DNA of 64,000 bases from an uncultured Eubacteriales bacterium (GCA_934525675.1 CAKSZH010000009.1:34978-98977); one strand, 5' to 3'; counted from the first letter of the stretch, positions 52,262 to 60,692 are shown. Program-made: numbers and translations. The notes: generated by a model from the sequence alone, not told the origin.

Positions 52262-52339
52262 GAACGCGGAGCGTTCAATTCAAACGCCCCCCTGCACGCG
52301 GGTAATCCCGCAAAAAAATTCTTAGAACGCGGAACGTTC
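52262..52339. repeat. Palindrome cluster R5
   Basis: GAACGCGGAGCGTTC at 52262-52276 and GAACGCGGAACGTTC at 52325-52339, separated by CCTGCACGCGGGTAATCCCG. Almost the same as 27219-27292. Confidence 0.85.
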
Positions 52340-52363
52340 CATTAAAACCTTCCCCTGTTCCCC

Positions 52364-53551
52364 TTACCGCTTTCTCTTCAGCAAGCTGTTCGCCGCCAGC
52401 GCAACCGTCGGAAAGATCAGCGCGAACAGGAACGCGTTACGGAGGTCCCCGCCCGTCCATTCCGCGATTTTTCCGGCGACGGACGGTCCCGCAAGGCAGC
52501 CGAGATCTCCGAAAAAGGCAAGCAGAGCGAACATTGTCATCCCCCCGCCGCGAAGCGAAGGCGTTGCCGCCGCGGTCGAGAAGGTTCCGGGCCACAGCAC
52601 GCCGACCGAGAATCCGCACAGGGCGCATCCGGCAAGCCCCAGCGCCGGAATGCCCGAAAACGCCGCGAGCAGGTAGGAAACGATACACAGAAGCAGAGAA
52701 ACCGTCATCATCCGGTGGGTGGGGATCGTTTTTGATAATTTTGCCGATAACAGCCGTGCCACGCCCATGAGTGCCGCAAACAGGCAGGGACCCGCAAGGT
52801 CGCCGAGCGCCTTGTTGACGCCAAGCCCAGTCTCCGCAAAGGTAGAAGCCCACTGGCTCATGACCATTTCGGCAGCACCCGCGCAGGTCATCATGACCGC
52901 GAGCAGCCAGAACGCACGCGAACGGAACAGAAGCCCGTAGGACGGCTTTCCGTCATCGCCGGGAAGCGTATAGATGGGGACGAGGGTGAAAAGGACTGCG
53001 CCGGTTGCGGGCACCGCTGCCCAGAGTACGGGCAGGATCCGCCAGTTTTCAATCCCCGCCGCGAAGAAGAACAGCGTGGACAGAAGAATAACCGCCGCCT
53101 GCCCCCAGCAGTAGAAGGAATGGAGCAGACTCATGTGCGCGCTCTTTTCATCGGCAGGAGTCGGGCAAGCCTCGATCATGGGGCTGATGAGTACCTCGAT
53201 CAGCCCGCCGCCCACGCCGCACAGCACGACGGAAATGATCAGTCCCGCGTAAGGGGGCAGGAGGAACGGCAGAAACGCGTACCCGCAAAGCCCGAGTGCT
53301 GCGGTGATGTGTGCGCCGACCGTCGCGCTCCGGTAGCCGACTTTCCCGACCAGAAAGGACGACAGTGCGTCGGTGAGGAACTGGGTCCCGAAATTGATGG
53401 CAATGAGCAGACTGATCTGCCCGAGCGTCAGCCCAAACTGATTGCGGAAGGTGACATAAAGCAGGGGGGACAGATTGATCGCTACCGCCTGCGTGAAATA
53501 CCCGAGGAAACAGGAGGTGACCGTTGCGCGGTAGGTTAGATGATGTTTCAT
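52364..53551 (-). CDS. Major facilitator superfamily transporter
   Basis: 395 residues with twelve predicted membrane segments, for example ATVTSCFLGYFTQAVAINLS, LIISVVLCGVGGGLIEVLISPM, and LAGCALCGFSVGVLWPGTF near residue 310. It is FucP-like or sugar-transporter-like in general layout, with no substrate signature visible. It lies 33 bases after aroC and would be co-transcribed with the aromatic genes, so export or uptake of an aromatic compound or shikimate is possible. That is inference from position alone. Confidence 0.8.
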   Translation of the reverse strand: MKHHLTYRATVTSCFLGYFTQAVAINLSPLLYVTFRNQFGLTLGQISLLIAINFGTQFLTDALSSFLVGKVGYRSATVGAHITAALGLCGYAFLPFLLPPYAGLIISVVLCGVGGGLIEVLISPMIEACPTPADEKSAHMSLLHSFYCWGQAAVILLSTLFFFAAGIENWRILPVLWAAVPATGAVLFTLVPIYTLPGDDGKPSYGLLFRSRAFWLLAVMMTCAGAAEMVMSQWASTFAETGLGVNKALGDLAGPCLFAALMGVARLLSAKLSKTIPTHRMMTVSLLLCIVSYLLAAFSGIPALGLAGCALCGFSVGVLWPGTFSTAAATPSLRGGGMTMFALLAFFGDLGCLAGPSVAGKIAEWTGGDLRNAFLFALIFPTVALAANSLLKRKR

Positions 53552-53584
53552 GATGGACCTTTCAAGAGAAATATTCAGTACCGG

Positions 53585-54691
53585 TCAGGAAACCGGCGGG
53601 AGGTGACCCGCGTCAAGGAAAAGATCCGTCACGGCGACCGCGGCGGCGGCTTCCAGAACGGGAATGACGCGCGGCAGGATGCACGGGTCGTGCCTGCCTT
53701 TTACAGCCAGAGTGACATTCTCCATCCGGGAGAGCGAAACACTCTTCTGCGGGAGCGAGATGGACGGCGTCGGCTTGACGGCGACGCGGAAGAGGACCGG
53801 CATTCCGTCGGTCATGCCGCCGAGGATTCCGCCTGCGTGGTTGGTTCCGGTACGGACGGTCTTTCCGTCGGTGTAAAACGGGTCGTTGAAGCGGGAGCCG
53901 CACAGCGTCGAAACGCCCTCAAAGCCCGCGCCGAACTCAATGCCCTTGATGGCGGGAATGCCGAACACAATTGCCGAAATGCGGTTTTCCACCCCGTCGA
54001 ACAGGTGTTCGCCAAGCCCCACGGGAAGTCCCGTCACGGCGCATTCCGCAATGCCGCCGACCGAGTCGCCCGCCGCTCTTGCGCTTTCTATTATTTTACG
54101 CATGTCTTCCCCTGCCCGTTCGTCAAGCGTGGGGAAATCTGCCTGCCGGACGCGGGAAAAGTCGTCTTCCGAGACCAAAACGGGATCGAACGGCGTATCC
54201 TTCACGCCGCCGAGCGAAAAGATGTGCGCGCCGATACGGATACCGCGGCGACAAAGCGCGGACAGGCAGATTCCGCCGGCGATGGTGAGGGGCGCGGTCA
54301 GTCTGCCCGAAAAGTGCCCGCCGCCGCGAAGATCAACCTCCTCGCCGTATTTTATCCGTGCGGGGTAATCGGCGTGGGAGGGGCGCGGAACATCCGAAAG
54401 ATTGTCATAATCCCCGGAGCGGACGTTGGTGTTGTAAATGACCGCCTCGATGCGCCCGCCCGTGGTTACTCCGTCCGAGACGCCCGAAAGAAAGACGGGT
54501 TCGTCCGCTTCTTTTCTTGCGGTGGACCATGCATTTCTTCCAGGCGCGCGGCGGGAGAGCAGATTGCGGAGCGAGTCTGCGTCGATTGCCTCCCCGGCGG
54601 GGAAGCCGTCCAGCGTCATGCCGATTTTCTCGTCATGCGAACCGCCCCAGACGGCGAGCTTCAGATTTTTTCCGTAGGTTCCGTCAAACAT
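53585..54691 (-). CDS. aroC: Chorismate synthase
   Basis: 368 residues from ATG 54691, with GGAGG 7 bases before it, overlapping the aroA stop by 8 bases. Family motifs: WGGSHDEKIGMTLDGFPAGE, SDVPRPSHADYPARIKYG, GGGHFSGRLTAPLTIAGGI, AGDSVGGIAECAVTGLPVGLGEH and GTNHAGGILGGMTDGMPV. It is FMN-dependent and makes chorismate from EPSP. It sits between aroA and the MFS gene. Confidence 0.95.
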   Translation of the reverse strand: MFDGTYGKNLKLAVWGGSHDEKIGMTLDGFPAGEAIDADSLRNLLSRRAPGRNAWSTARKEADEPVFLSGVSDGVTTGGRIEAVIYNTNVRSGDYDNLSDVPRPSHADYPARIKYGEEVDLRGGGHFSGRLTAPLTIAGGICLSALCRRGIRIGAHIFSLGGVKDTPFDPVLVSEDDFSRVRQADFPTLDERAGEDMRKIIESARAAGDSVGGIAECAVTGLPVGLGEHLFDGVENRISAIVFGIPAIKGIEFGAGFEGVSTLCGSRFNDPFYTDGKTVRTGTNHAGGILGGMTDGMPVLFRVAVKPTPSISLPQKSVSLSRMENVTLAVKGRHDPCILPRVIPVLEAAAAVAVTDLFLDAGHLPPVS

Positions 54692-56174
54692 ATTCCACCT
54701 CCGCAAAGCGTTTCATCTGTTCAAAGAAGTCGGGCGCGGATTTTTCCACTGCCCCTGCGTCCGTCACGGTGACGGGCGAATTTGCCGCGAGCGCCGCGAC
54801 GGCGGCGGACATGGCGATGCGGTGATCGCCGAAGGAGGAAACGGTGCCGCCGGTGATTCCGCCCCGGTTGCCGGTGACGGTGAGGGTCTCGTTGTCCCCG
54901 GAAATCTGTACCGTCACGCCGAGGGTTCCGAGCAGCTCCCGGACGGCTTCCAGGCGGTCGGATTCCTTGATGCGGAGCCGCCCGACGCCACGGAGGACGG
55001 TGATTCCGTCCGCGCACGCGCCGAGGACGGCGAGAACGGGGACGAGGTCGGGGATGTCCGACGCGTCGGTTTCCAGTGCGCAGAGGCGCGACGGGAAGAC
55101 CGTGACCCGATCCCCGGAAACCTCGCATCGAGCGCCCATTTTCCGGAGGAGCGGCAGGATGGCGCGGTCGCCCTGCGCCGACTCCGTGTCCAGTCCCGTC
55201 ACGGTGACGGGCGCGTTTCCGACGGCGCCGGCGGCGAGATAAAACGCGGCTCCCGACCAGTCCCCGCCGACGGGGATGACGGCGTCCGCGGAAGAGCGGT
55301 AGGGGCGGTTTCCGGGGATGCGGAAGAGGGTTCCCCCTTCCTCTTCCCGGACGTTCACCGAAAAGCGGCGGAGCGCGTCAAGTGTCAGGCGGATATAGGG
55401 GACGGATTCCGCGTGTCCCGTGACGCGCAGGGTGCTGTCGCCGTCCGCAAGCGGGAGGGCGAAGAGCAGTCCGCTGACAAACTGGGAGGACACGCCGCCG
55501 TCGATCTCATAGTTCCCGGCGGGGAGCTTCCCGCGTATGGTGAGGGTATCCGCGCGGCGTTCCGGCGTGATACCGCGGTCCCGGAGCACCCGGTCGAGGG
55601 GCGCGAGGGGACGTTCGGGGAGCCTTCCGTGCATGGTGATCTCCGCGTCGATCCCGAGGGCGGGGAGGACGGGGAGCAGGAAGCGGAGGGTGGAGCCGGA
55701 TTCACCGACGTCGAGCTTCAGCGGGGAGGTCTCCGAAGCCGGGGCGGTTCCGTTCTGCGGCAGACCGGCGTTCATCGCCGCTGTCGTGGTTTCTCCGATG
55801 CCCTCTGCGCTCCTCCCGGAGTCCGGATGTTCTGCCCGGTCGGGAGCCGCTGTTTTTTGTTCTTTGTTTTCGTTTTTCCCGTCGGCAAAGACGTCTGCCC
55901 GTCCGGTGCCGGGAGCGGAATCGCTTTCCGGATGTTCCGGAATGGGGGTGACGCAGAAGCCGTCCGCGGTGCGGGTGATCCCGGCGCCCATGCGGGAAAG
56001 GCAGTCCGCCGTGGCGAGCATATCCGCGTTTTGCCGGGAGCATAGGATCCCGGTTTCCCGGTCGGAGAGTGCGGCGGCGATGAGCAGGCGGTGCGCCTCG
56101 GATTTCGAGGGAAATGCGGGGATGGTGACCTCGCGGGGCGGCGTTGTTTTTCTTCCGATGCGGGCGGTTTTCAC
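54684..56174 (-). CDS. aroA: EPSP synthase with internal low-complexity insertion
   Basis: 496 residues from GTG 56174, with AAAGGAG 9 bases before it. Motifs: IPAFPSKSEAHRLLIAAALSD, LDVGESGSTLRFLLPVL, SSQFVSGLLFALPL, LRIKESDRLEAVRELL and SSFGDHRIAMSAAVAALA. It joins shikimate 3-phosphate and PEP. The usual length is about 430; about 65 extra residues (near 88-150) rich in Pro, Asp, Gly and Glu sit between the first strand set and the DVGESGST motif. Lower conservation there suggests a surface loop. It overlaps aroC by 8 bases. Confidence 0.93.
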   Translation of the reverse strand: MKTARIGRKTTPPREVTIPAFPSKSEAHRLLIAAALSDRETGILCSRQNADMLATADCLSRMGAGITRTADGFCVTPIPEHPESDSAPGTGRADVFADGKNENKEQKTAAPDRAEHPDSGRSAEGIGETTTAAMNAGLPQNGTAPASETSPLKLDVGESGSTLRFLLPVLPALGIDAEITMHGRLPERPLAPLDRVLRDRGITPERRADTLTIRGKLPAGNYEIDGGVSSQFVSGLLFALPLADGDSTLRVTGHAESVPYIRLTLDALRRFSVNVREEEGGTLFRIPGNRPYRSSADAVIPVGGDWSGAAFYLAAGAVGNAPVTVTGLDTESAQGDRAILPLLRKMGARCEVSGDRVTVFPSRLCALETDASDIPDLVPVLAVLGACADGITVLRGVGRLRIKESDRLEAVRELLGTLGVTVQISGDNETLTVTGNRGGITGGTVSSFGDHRIAMSAAVAALAANSPVTVTDAGAVEKSAPDFFEQMKRFAEVEYV

Positions 56175-56641
56175 GGCGTTTGGCTCCTTTCGGGGAATTT
56201 TTGGGGCATGAGAATGCCGGGGACGGGGAGAAGCGTGGGCGGGGGATTCCGGTGATTTCCGGAAAGTCACGTGCGAGGGGAGAGCTGCGGCAAAAAGGAA
56301 TTCCGGAGGACCGGGAGGCTATGGCGGGGGGAGAAAGTACGCTGCCGGGGATCCGCCGGCTCCGCGGCGGCGAAGCCTGACGCGGAGCCTGGCGGCGGGC
56401 ACCCGGAAGCGGCGGAGTAAGGGAAACTTTCCCGCGCTCTCTTTTTTGCAAAAGAATTGTCCGTTCCCCGGGGACGGTGAATACATACCGGGAGAGAATT
56501 CCGTTTTGCCGGAGTGCGGCAGGATAGCTCGGTGACCTCCCCGGCAGGGTATGCGGCAAGACCCCCTTGCCCGACTCGCCCGGCACTTTTCCGGCAAAGA
56601 ATCCCGGCAAACGGTTGCGTCGGGTTATCCGTGTACTCCGG
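56175..56641. other. 467-bp gap between aroB and aroA without a gene
   Basis: GC-rich with short hairpins (GCCGGCTCCGCGGCGGC near 56350). No promoter of quality and no credible ORF on the aro strand, so aroA is probably read through from aroB. Frames on both strands here continue from shadows of aroA and aroB. Confidence 0.4.
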
Positions 56642-57859
56642 TCACATTCCCTTCCGGAAAAACTCCGCGAGCGAGTCGGCGGGGCGGGAAAACACCTCGC
56701 ACTTTCCGGGGGCGGTGGGGAGAATCAGCGCGATTCCGTCACCGGTGCGCTTTTTGTCGCCCGCCGCCGCGCGGGCAAGCGCGTCGGGGGAAAAGCCGTA
56801 TTTCTCCGGGAGCACGGTCGGAAGCCCGAAGCGGGTGAGCAGGTTCTCCAGCCTTGCCGGGAGCTCGGGGGGACAGATTCCCTCCTCTTTTGCCGCGCGG
56901 GTCATGAGCGCCATGCCCATGGCGACCGCTTCCCCATGCGTGACGCGGAAATCCGAGAGACGCTCGATCGCGTGTCCCGGCGTGTGTCCGAAATTGAGCA
57001 GACGACGGATACCGTGGTCGGTCTCGTCCGCCTCCACCGCGTCCCGTTTGTCCGAAACGCAGGCGGCGATCACCTCGGCGCGGGGAAACCGGGGTCCTTT
57101 GTCTTCGAGAAGCGAGAGCAGTTCCGGGTCGGAAATCATGCCGTATTTGATGACCTCGGCGCAGCCGTCCCGGAAGATTTTCCCGGGAAGCGTTCCGAGC
57201 GTGTCGGTATCGGCAAGCACGAGCGAGGGCTGATAAAAGCTGCCGGCGAGGTTCTTTCCCGCCGCAAGATCGACCGCCGTTTTGCCGCCGACCGAGGAAT
57301 CGACCATGGCAAGCAGGGTCGTGGGGATCTGGATATACGGGACGCCGCGCAGATAAACCGAGGCGGCAAATCCCGTGAGGTCGCCGACGACTCCTCCGCC
57401 GAGCGCGACAAACGCGTCGGTGCGGGTGAGAGGGATCCCGGCTGCAAATTCGAGCAGGTCCCCGAGCGTGGAAAGATTTTTGGAGGCTTCCCCCATCGGG
57501 AACACAAAGCGGCTGACTTCAAAGCCCGCATCCCGGAGCGAGCTTTCGCATCTGTCGCCCCGGAGCGCATTCACGCAGTCGTCGGTGACGAGCAGAAGTT
57601 TCTTTGTGCCGCCGGGGGAGAGCAGTCCCTGCAGGTAAACGCCGGCTTTATCCGTCAGCCCAGCGCCGATCATTACGTCATAGGAGCGCGAGGCGTTGAC
57701 CCGGATGACGCGGATTTTTCCGTCGTCCCGCGGTTCTTTGCCGGTTTCATTCACCCTGTCGGTTCCGGTTTCCCCGGTCACTTTGTCCGGCGGGAGATTC
57801 TCCCCTGCCGCCGTTGTCTTTTCGTGTCCGGCAAATCCGTTCATTCCGTCTGTTCTCAT
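56642..57859 (-). CDS. aroB: 3-dehydroquinate synthase
   Basis: 405 residues. ATG 57859 overlaps the tyrA stop as ATGA. A low-complexity N-terminal extension of about 48 residues precedes IRVIRVNASRSYDVMIG. Motifs: ALGGGVVGDLTGFAASVYLRGVPYIQIPTTLLAMVDSSVGGKTAVDL (NAD and substrate), GCAEVIKYGMISD (metal Glu), LLNFGHTPGHAIERL and HGEAVAMGMALM (metal His). It converts DAHP to 3-dehydroquinate. An internal ATG at residue 6 is an alternative start. Confidence 0.94.
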   Translation of the reverse strand: MRTDGMNGFAGHEKTTAAGENLPPDKVTGETGTDRVNETGKEPRDDGKIRVIRVNASRSYDVMIGAGLTDKAGVYLQGLLSPGGTKKLLLVTDDCVNALRGDRCESSLRDAGFEVSRFVFPMGEASKNLSTLGDLLEFAAGIPLTRTDAFVALGGGVVGDLTGFAASVYLRGVPYIQIPTTLLAMVDSSVGGKTAVDLAAGKNLAGSFYQPSLVLADTDTLGTLPGKIFRDGCAEVIKYGMISDPELLSLLEDKGPRFPRAEVIAACVSDKRDAVEADETDHGIRRLLNFGHTPGHAIERLSDFRVTHGEAVAMGMALMTRAAKEEGICPPELPARLENLLTRFGLPTVLPEKYGFSPDALARAAAGDKKRTGDGIALILPTAPGKCEVFSRPADSLAEFFRKGM

Positions 57860-58701
57860 TTTCCGTCCACCTGTTCCTTTGCAATACGTCCGTCGCGGAG
57901 AAGCGCACAGAGCTTCTTTTCGTCGCCGTCCCGGATGGCGTCGCGGTATTCTCCGAGCGAGTGAATGATGGTGTCGATCTCAAAGAGAAGCGGGTCGCGG
58001 TTCTCGAGAAACAACTCCGTCCACATCTGCTCGTTGAGCCACGCCACGCGCGTCAGGTCCTTGTAGGAGCCTGCGGAAAAGCCCTTGTGCGCACGGGCGG
58101 TGGGGCTTTTGATGTATGCGTTGGAAACGACGTGCGCGAGCTGGGAGGTAAAGGCGATCTGGCGGTCATGGTAGTCCGCCGTGGTGACGGTGAATCTGCC
58201 GAAGCCGACCGGCGCGAGCATTCCCTTCACGCGGGGAATGAGTCCGTCGTCGTAGACCTCCGGCGGCACGATGACCATGGGTGCGTTCCGGAAGAGATTG
58301 GCGCGCGAATGCTCATAGCCGGAGTACTGGGTGCCAGCCATGGGATGCCCGCCGACGTAGGTGTAGCCGTACTGCTCCGCGAGGGAAAAGCCGATCTCGC
58401 AGATGTGCTTCTTGGTGCCGCAAAGGTCGATGACCACAGCCTCCGGGGGAAGCATGGGTGCAATCTTTTTCATGTATTCCGCCGCCGCTTCGGGGCGGAG
58501 CGCGATGAGAATGAGGTCGCAGAGAGGGACTGTTTCGTCGTCGAGAATGCCGTCCAGCACCTCGGTGCGAGCCGTTTTCATGGTTGCCTCGTCGCGGTCA
58601 TAGCCGTACAGGTAGAGGTCCGGGTTCTCCCCGCGCGCCTCCGCGTATGCCTTTGCCATCGAGCCGCCGATCAGCCCGAGTCCGCAGATCCCGATCTTCA
58701 T
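57856..58701 (-). CDS. tyrA: Prephenate dehydrogenase
   Basis: 281 residues with AGAGGAAA before the ATG. NAD(P)-binding ICGLGLIGGSMAKAYAEA at the N-terminus, LCDLILIALRPEAAAEYM, VVIDLCGTKKHICE, GGHPMAGTQYSGYEHS (substrate site) and the helical C-terminal domain with NAYIKSPTARAHKGFSAGSYKDLTRVAWLN. No ACT or chorismate mutase domain is fused. It makes 4-hydroxyphenylpyruvate for tyrosine. It is the first structural gene of the aromatic operon, behind a 260-nt leader. Confidence 0.94.
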   Translation of the reverse strand: MKIGICGLGLIGGSMAKAYAEARGENPDLYLYGYDRDEATMKTARTEVLDGILDDETVPLCDLILIALRPEAAAEYMKKIAPMLPPEAVVIDLCGTKKHICEIGFSLAEQYGYTYVGGHPMAGTQYSGYEHSRANLFRNAPMVIVPPEVYDDGLIPRVKGMLAPVGFGRFTVTTADYHDRQIAFTSQLAHVVSNAYIKSPTARAHKGFSAGSYKDLTRVAWLNEQMWTELFLENRDPLLFEIDTIIHSLGEYRDAIRDGDEKKLCALLRDGRIAKEQVDGK

Positions 58702-58793
58702 AACAGTTTCCTCTTTTCTCCCGCATCGCGGGCAGGTTGATTTCTTCCGTGCAGATGCCGGGAAGCCGGTCGGAGTTCTCCGGAAGAACAGAG

Positions 58794-58822
58794 AAGCCGC
58801 CCGGTAGCTTTCCGTGCGGCTT
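58794..58822 (-). terminator. Candidate attenuator hairpin before tyrA
   Basis: Outer arms AAGCCGC and GCGGCTT with an inner CGG/CCG, 44 nt downstream of the leader peptide stop; then a weak U-rich CTCTGTTCTT on the minus strand. Confidence 0.45.
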
Positions 58823-58865
58823 GCTTTACATCTTCATTGACTGCAATGTGCAACACAAAGTACCC

Positions 58866-58937
58866 TTATTCTCTTTCCGGCGAAAGAAAATAAAGGAATC
58901 CGTAGTGGTTGATTGCAGAAAATGTCATGCTTTTCAT
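58866..58937 (-). CDS. Aromatic-rich leader peptide of the tyrA-aro operon
   Basis: 23 codons from ATG 58937 to TAA 58866, with GGAG nine bases before the ATG. The product begins MKSMTF and has Tyr12, Phe14, Tyr16 and Phe17 in HYGFLYF, plus Phe6: five aromatic residues of 23. The last codons and the stop lie in a 12-bp hairpin (58866-58877 with 58882-58893, loop CGGC on the plus strand, one G-T pair). A second hairpin follows before tyrA. This is the layout of Phe/Tyr leader-peptide attenuation: ribosome stalling at aromatic codons would change which hairpin forms. Seen in sequence; the mechanism is inferred. Confidence 0.6.
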   Translation of the reverse strand: MKSMTFSAINHYGFLYFLSPERE

Positions 58938-58968
58938 GGTTTTCGACTCCATATCCGATAATATTTAT

Positions 58969-58997
58969 ATTATATCACGGGTGCGTGGGGCTGTCAA
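58969..58997 (-). promoter_or_regulatory. Promoter of the aromatic operon
   Basis: Minus-strand TTGACA at 58997-58992, 17 bp, TATAAT at 58974-58969. The start point would be about 30 bases before the leader peptide. Confidence 0.85.
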
Positions 58998-59028
58998 CCC
59001 TTTTTTGTGCGGGCTGGGCGCCGTTTGG

Positions 59029-59057
59029 TTGACACGGGGCGGCGTGGGTGCTATAAT
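59029..59057 (+). promoter_or_regulatory. Promoter of the VanZ-like gene
   Basis: TTGACA at 59029-59034, 17 bp, TATAAT at 59052-59057; divergent from the aro promoter. Confidence 0.85.
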
Positions 59058-59097
59058 CGGAAGTATAACGAATGAAAACCGGAAAGGAGGAACGGCG

Positions 59098-60033
59098 GTG
59101 GAAGACAGAGGCCAAAACGGTCGGAGGGACCCGGATATTGCGCAGGACCGGGGCAGACAGAGCAGCCGGGGTAACCCGGACGGTCAGAGCGACCAAAACA
59201 GTCTGAGCGGTCGCGGCGATCGGAACTGCCGTGGTGAAGAGAGCGGCAACCCGGACAGTTGCGGCGAAGAGCGCGGCACCGGCGCGCGGCGGTTTTTTCC
59301 CCGGTGGCTGTCCGTTGCCCTGTTTACCCTTTCCGCGCTCTGCCTGTGCGTGTATCTTTATTCCGACGCGCGCGGCGGACTGACGGTCGCCCGCCGGTTC
59401 CTGTTTCTCGGCGTGTTTGTCGCCCTGTCCTATCCCGCCGCGCGGCTGTATCTTCGGGGGAAGGCGCGGGGGCAGGACAAAAGGTGTGCGGAGCGGGTAT
59501 TGCTTCCCCTTTTCGGGGTGTACTTTGCCCTCTACCTGCACCTGCTTCTGACGCTGACCCTGCTTGACCCGTCGCTCGGCAGAGATCTCATCTGGGCGGA
59601 GAATTCCCGCGCGTACTATCTCGAATGGTACGTCAACCTCCGGCCGTTTCACACCATCTGGAACGTATATATCGTCGGCGGGCTTAGTAAGGGGCTTCTG
59701 TCCCACGCGAGCATTGTTTTCAATCTGCTCGGCAATCTCGCGGTGCTGTCTCCGCTTGCCGTGTTTCTTCCGCTTTTCTTCCGTCCCATGCGGCGTTTTT
59801 ATGTCTTTCTGCCGACCGTCCTTTTTGTAACCGCTCTGATCGAAGCGCTTCAGTTCTGCTTCATGCGCGGCTCCTGCGACATTGACGATCTTCTTCTCAA
59901 CGCCGGCGGCGCGTTTCTCTTCTTTTTGTTTCTGAAGCTGCCGCCCGTCAGCCGCATTGCGGATTTTCTCACGGCGGGACTGTGGACGGAGACGGCGGAT
60001 TCCCGAAAACCGACCGGCTTTGGTCGGAACTGA
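59098..60033 (+). CDS. VanZ-like membrane protein
   Basis: 311 residues from GTG 59098, with AAAGGAGG before it. A disordered Gly/Asp/Arg/Ser-rich N-terminus of about 60 residues precedes about six membrane segments. The VanZ-like part has LRPFHTIWNVYIVGGL, then ASIVFNLLGNLAVLSPLAVFLPLFF and ALIEALQFCFMRGSCDIDDLLLNAGGAFL. The pairing of N-x-x-G/L-N-x-x-x-F-x-P with a D-I-D-D-x-x-x-N end is the VanZ pattern. VanZ proteins affect low-level teicoplanin or lipid-II-related resistance in some bacteria; here function is not shown. Confidence 0.85.
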   Translation: MEDRGQNGRRDPDIAQDRGRQSSRGNPDGQSDQNSLSGRGDRNCRGEESGNPDSCGEERGTGARRFFPRWLSVALFTLSALCLCVYLYSDARGGLTVARRFLFLGVFVALSYPAARLYLRGKARGQDKRCAERVLLPLFGVYFALYLHLLLTLTLLDPSLGRDLIWAENSRAYYLEWYVNLRPFHTIWNVYIVGGLSKGLLSHASIVFNLLGNLAVLSPLAVFLPLFFRPMRRFYVFLPTVLFVTALIEALQFCFMRGSCDIDDLLLNAGGAFLFFLFLKLPPVSRIADFLTAGLWTETADSRKPTGFGRN

Positions 60034-60048
60034 TATCCGGAGGATTTT

Positions 60049-60453
60049 ATGAAACCATCAATTCATCATATTGCACTGATCGCGTCGTCCCGGAGGACGG
60101 TGCAATTTTACGAACAACTCGGTTTCTCTGTGGAGCGCGTCATTTTGCGGGAAGCAAAGGGCGACACGGTCGTGCTGATGTCCTCGGACGGGGGATGGCT
60201 GGAGATCTTCATTGACCCGTCGCATCCGCCGCGCCCGGAGGGGAAAGAGCCGCTCGGCATCCGCCATTTTGCGCTTTCCGTGGACGATCTGGATTCTGCG
60301 GCGGCGCGCTTCGGCGGTCAGCCGGTCGGGCGGGACTGGGCAGGCGTGCGGTACACGGTGATCCGCGACCCGGACGGTGTGGCGGTGGAGCTGCGCGAGG
60401 CAAAGCCTGTTCCGGAAGTCCCGAAGAGACCGGGAGAACCAAAGAATAGCTGA
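60049..60453 (+). CDS. VOC-family glyoxalase-fold protein
   Basis: 134 residues with CCGGAGG before ATG, 15 bases after the VanZ-like gene. The VOC fold is visible: SIHHIALIASSRRTVQFYEQLGFSVER, GDTVVLMSSDGGWLEIFIDP, GIRHFALSVDDLDSAAARFGG and YTVIRDPDGVAVELRE. Metal ligands His7, Glu in LEIF, His in IRHFAL and Glu in VELRE are all present. It could be lactoylglutathione lyase-like or another dioxygenase-fold enzyme. Substrate unknown. Confidence 0.85.
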   Translation: MKPSIHHIALIASSRRTVQFYEQLGFSVERVILREAKGDTVVLMSSDGGWLEIFIDPSHPPRPEGKEPLGIRHFALSVDDLDSAAARFGGQPVGRDWAGVRYTVIRDPDGVAVELREAKPVPEVPKRPGEPKNS

Positions 60454-60549
60454 ACGAAGGCATTTTGAAGCATTCACGTCATTTGCCGGTTGCCCGGTAT
60501 TCCGACCGTAAAAAAGCGGCGGAGCGGATGCCGTATCATCAGTACAGAA

Positions 60550-60580
60550 GGGGGCAACCTTGTGTTGCTCCCGTTTTTTT
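60550..60580 (+). terminator. Terminator after the VOC gene
   Basis: GGGGGCAAC and GTTGCTCCC (one G-T pair) around CTTGT, followed by seven T. Confidence 0.8.
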
Positions 60581-60692
60581 GACCGGGTGCCGTACTCCGA
60601 AAAACGACGGCAAAAATCATGGTTTTCCGTCGGGAAAAATAACGGTTTCCGGGATAATTTATGACGAAACGACTAACAATACCCTGTGTAGG

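Noticed and set aside
58702..58968. T-box riboswitch before tyrA
   Set aside because: No T-box consensus (AGGGUGG/UGGNACC type) or specifier loop could be found in the leader; the aromatic-rich small ORF explains it better.
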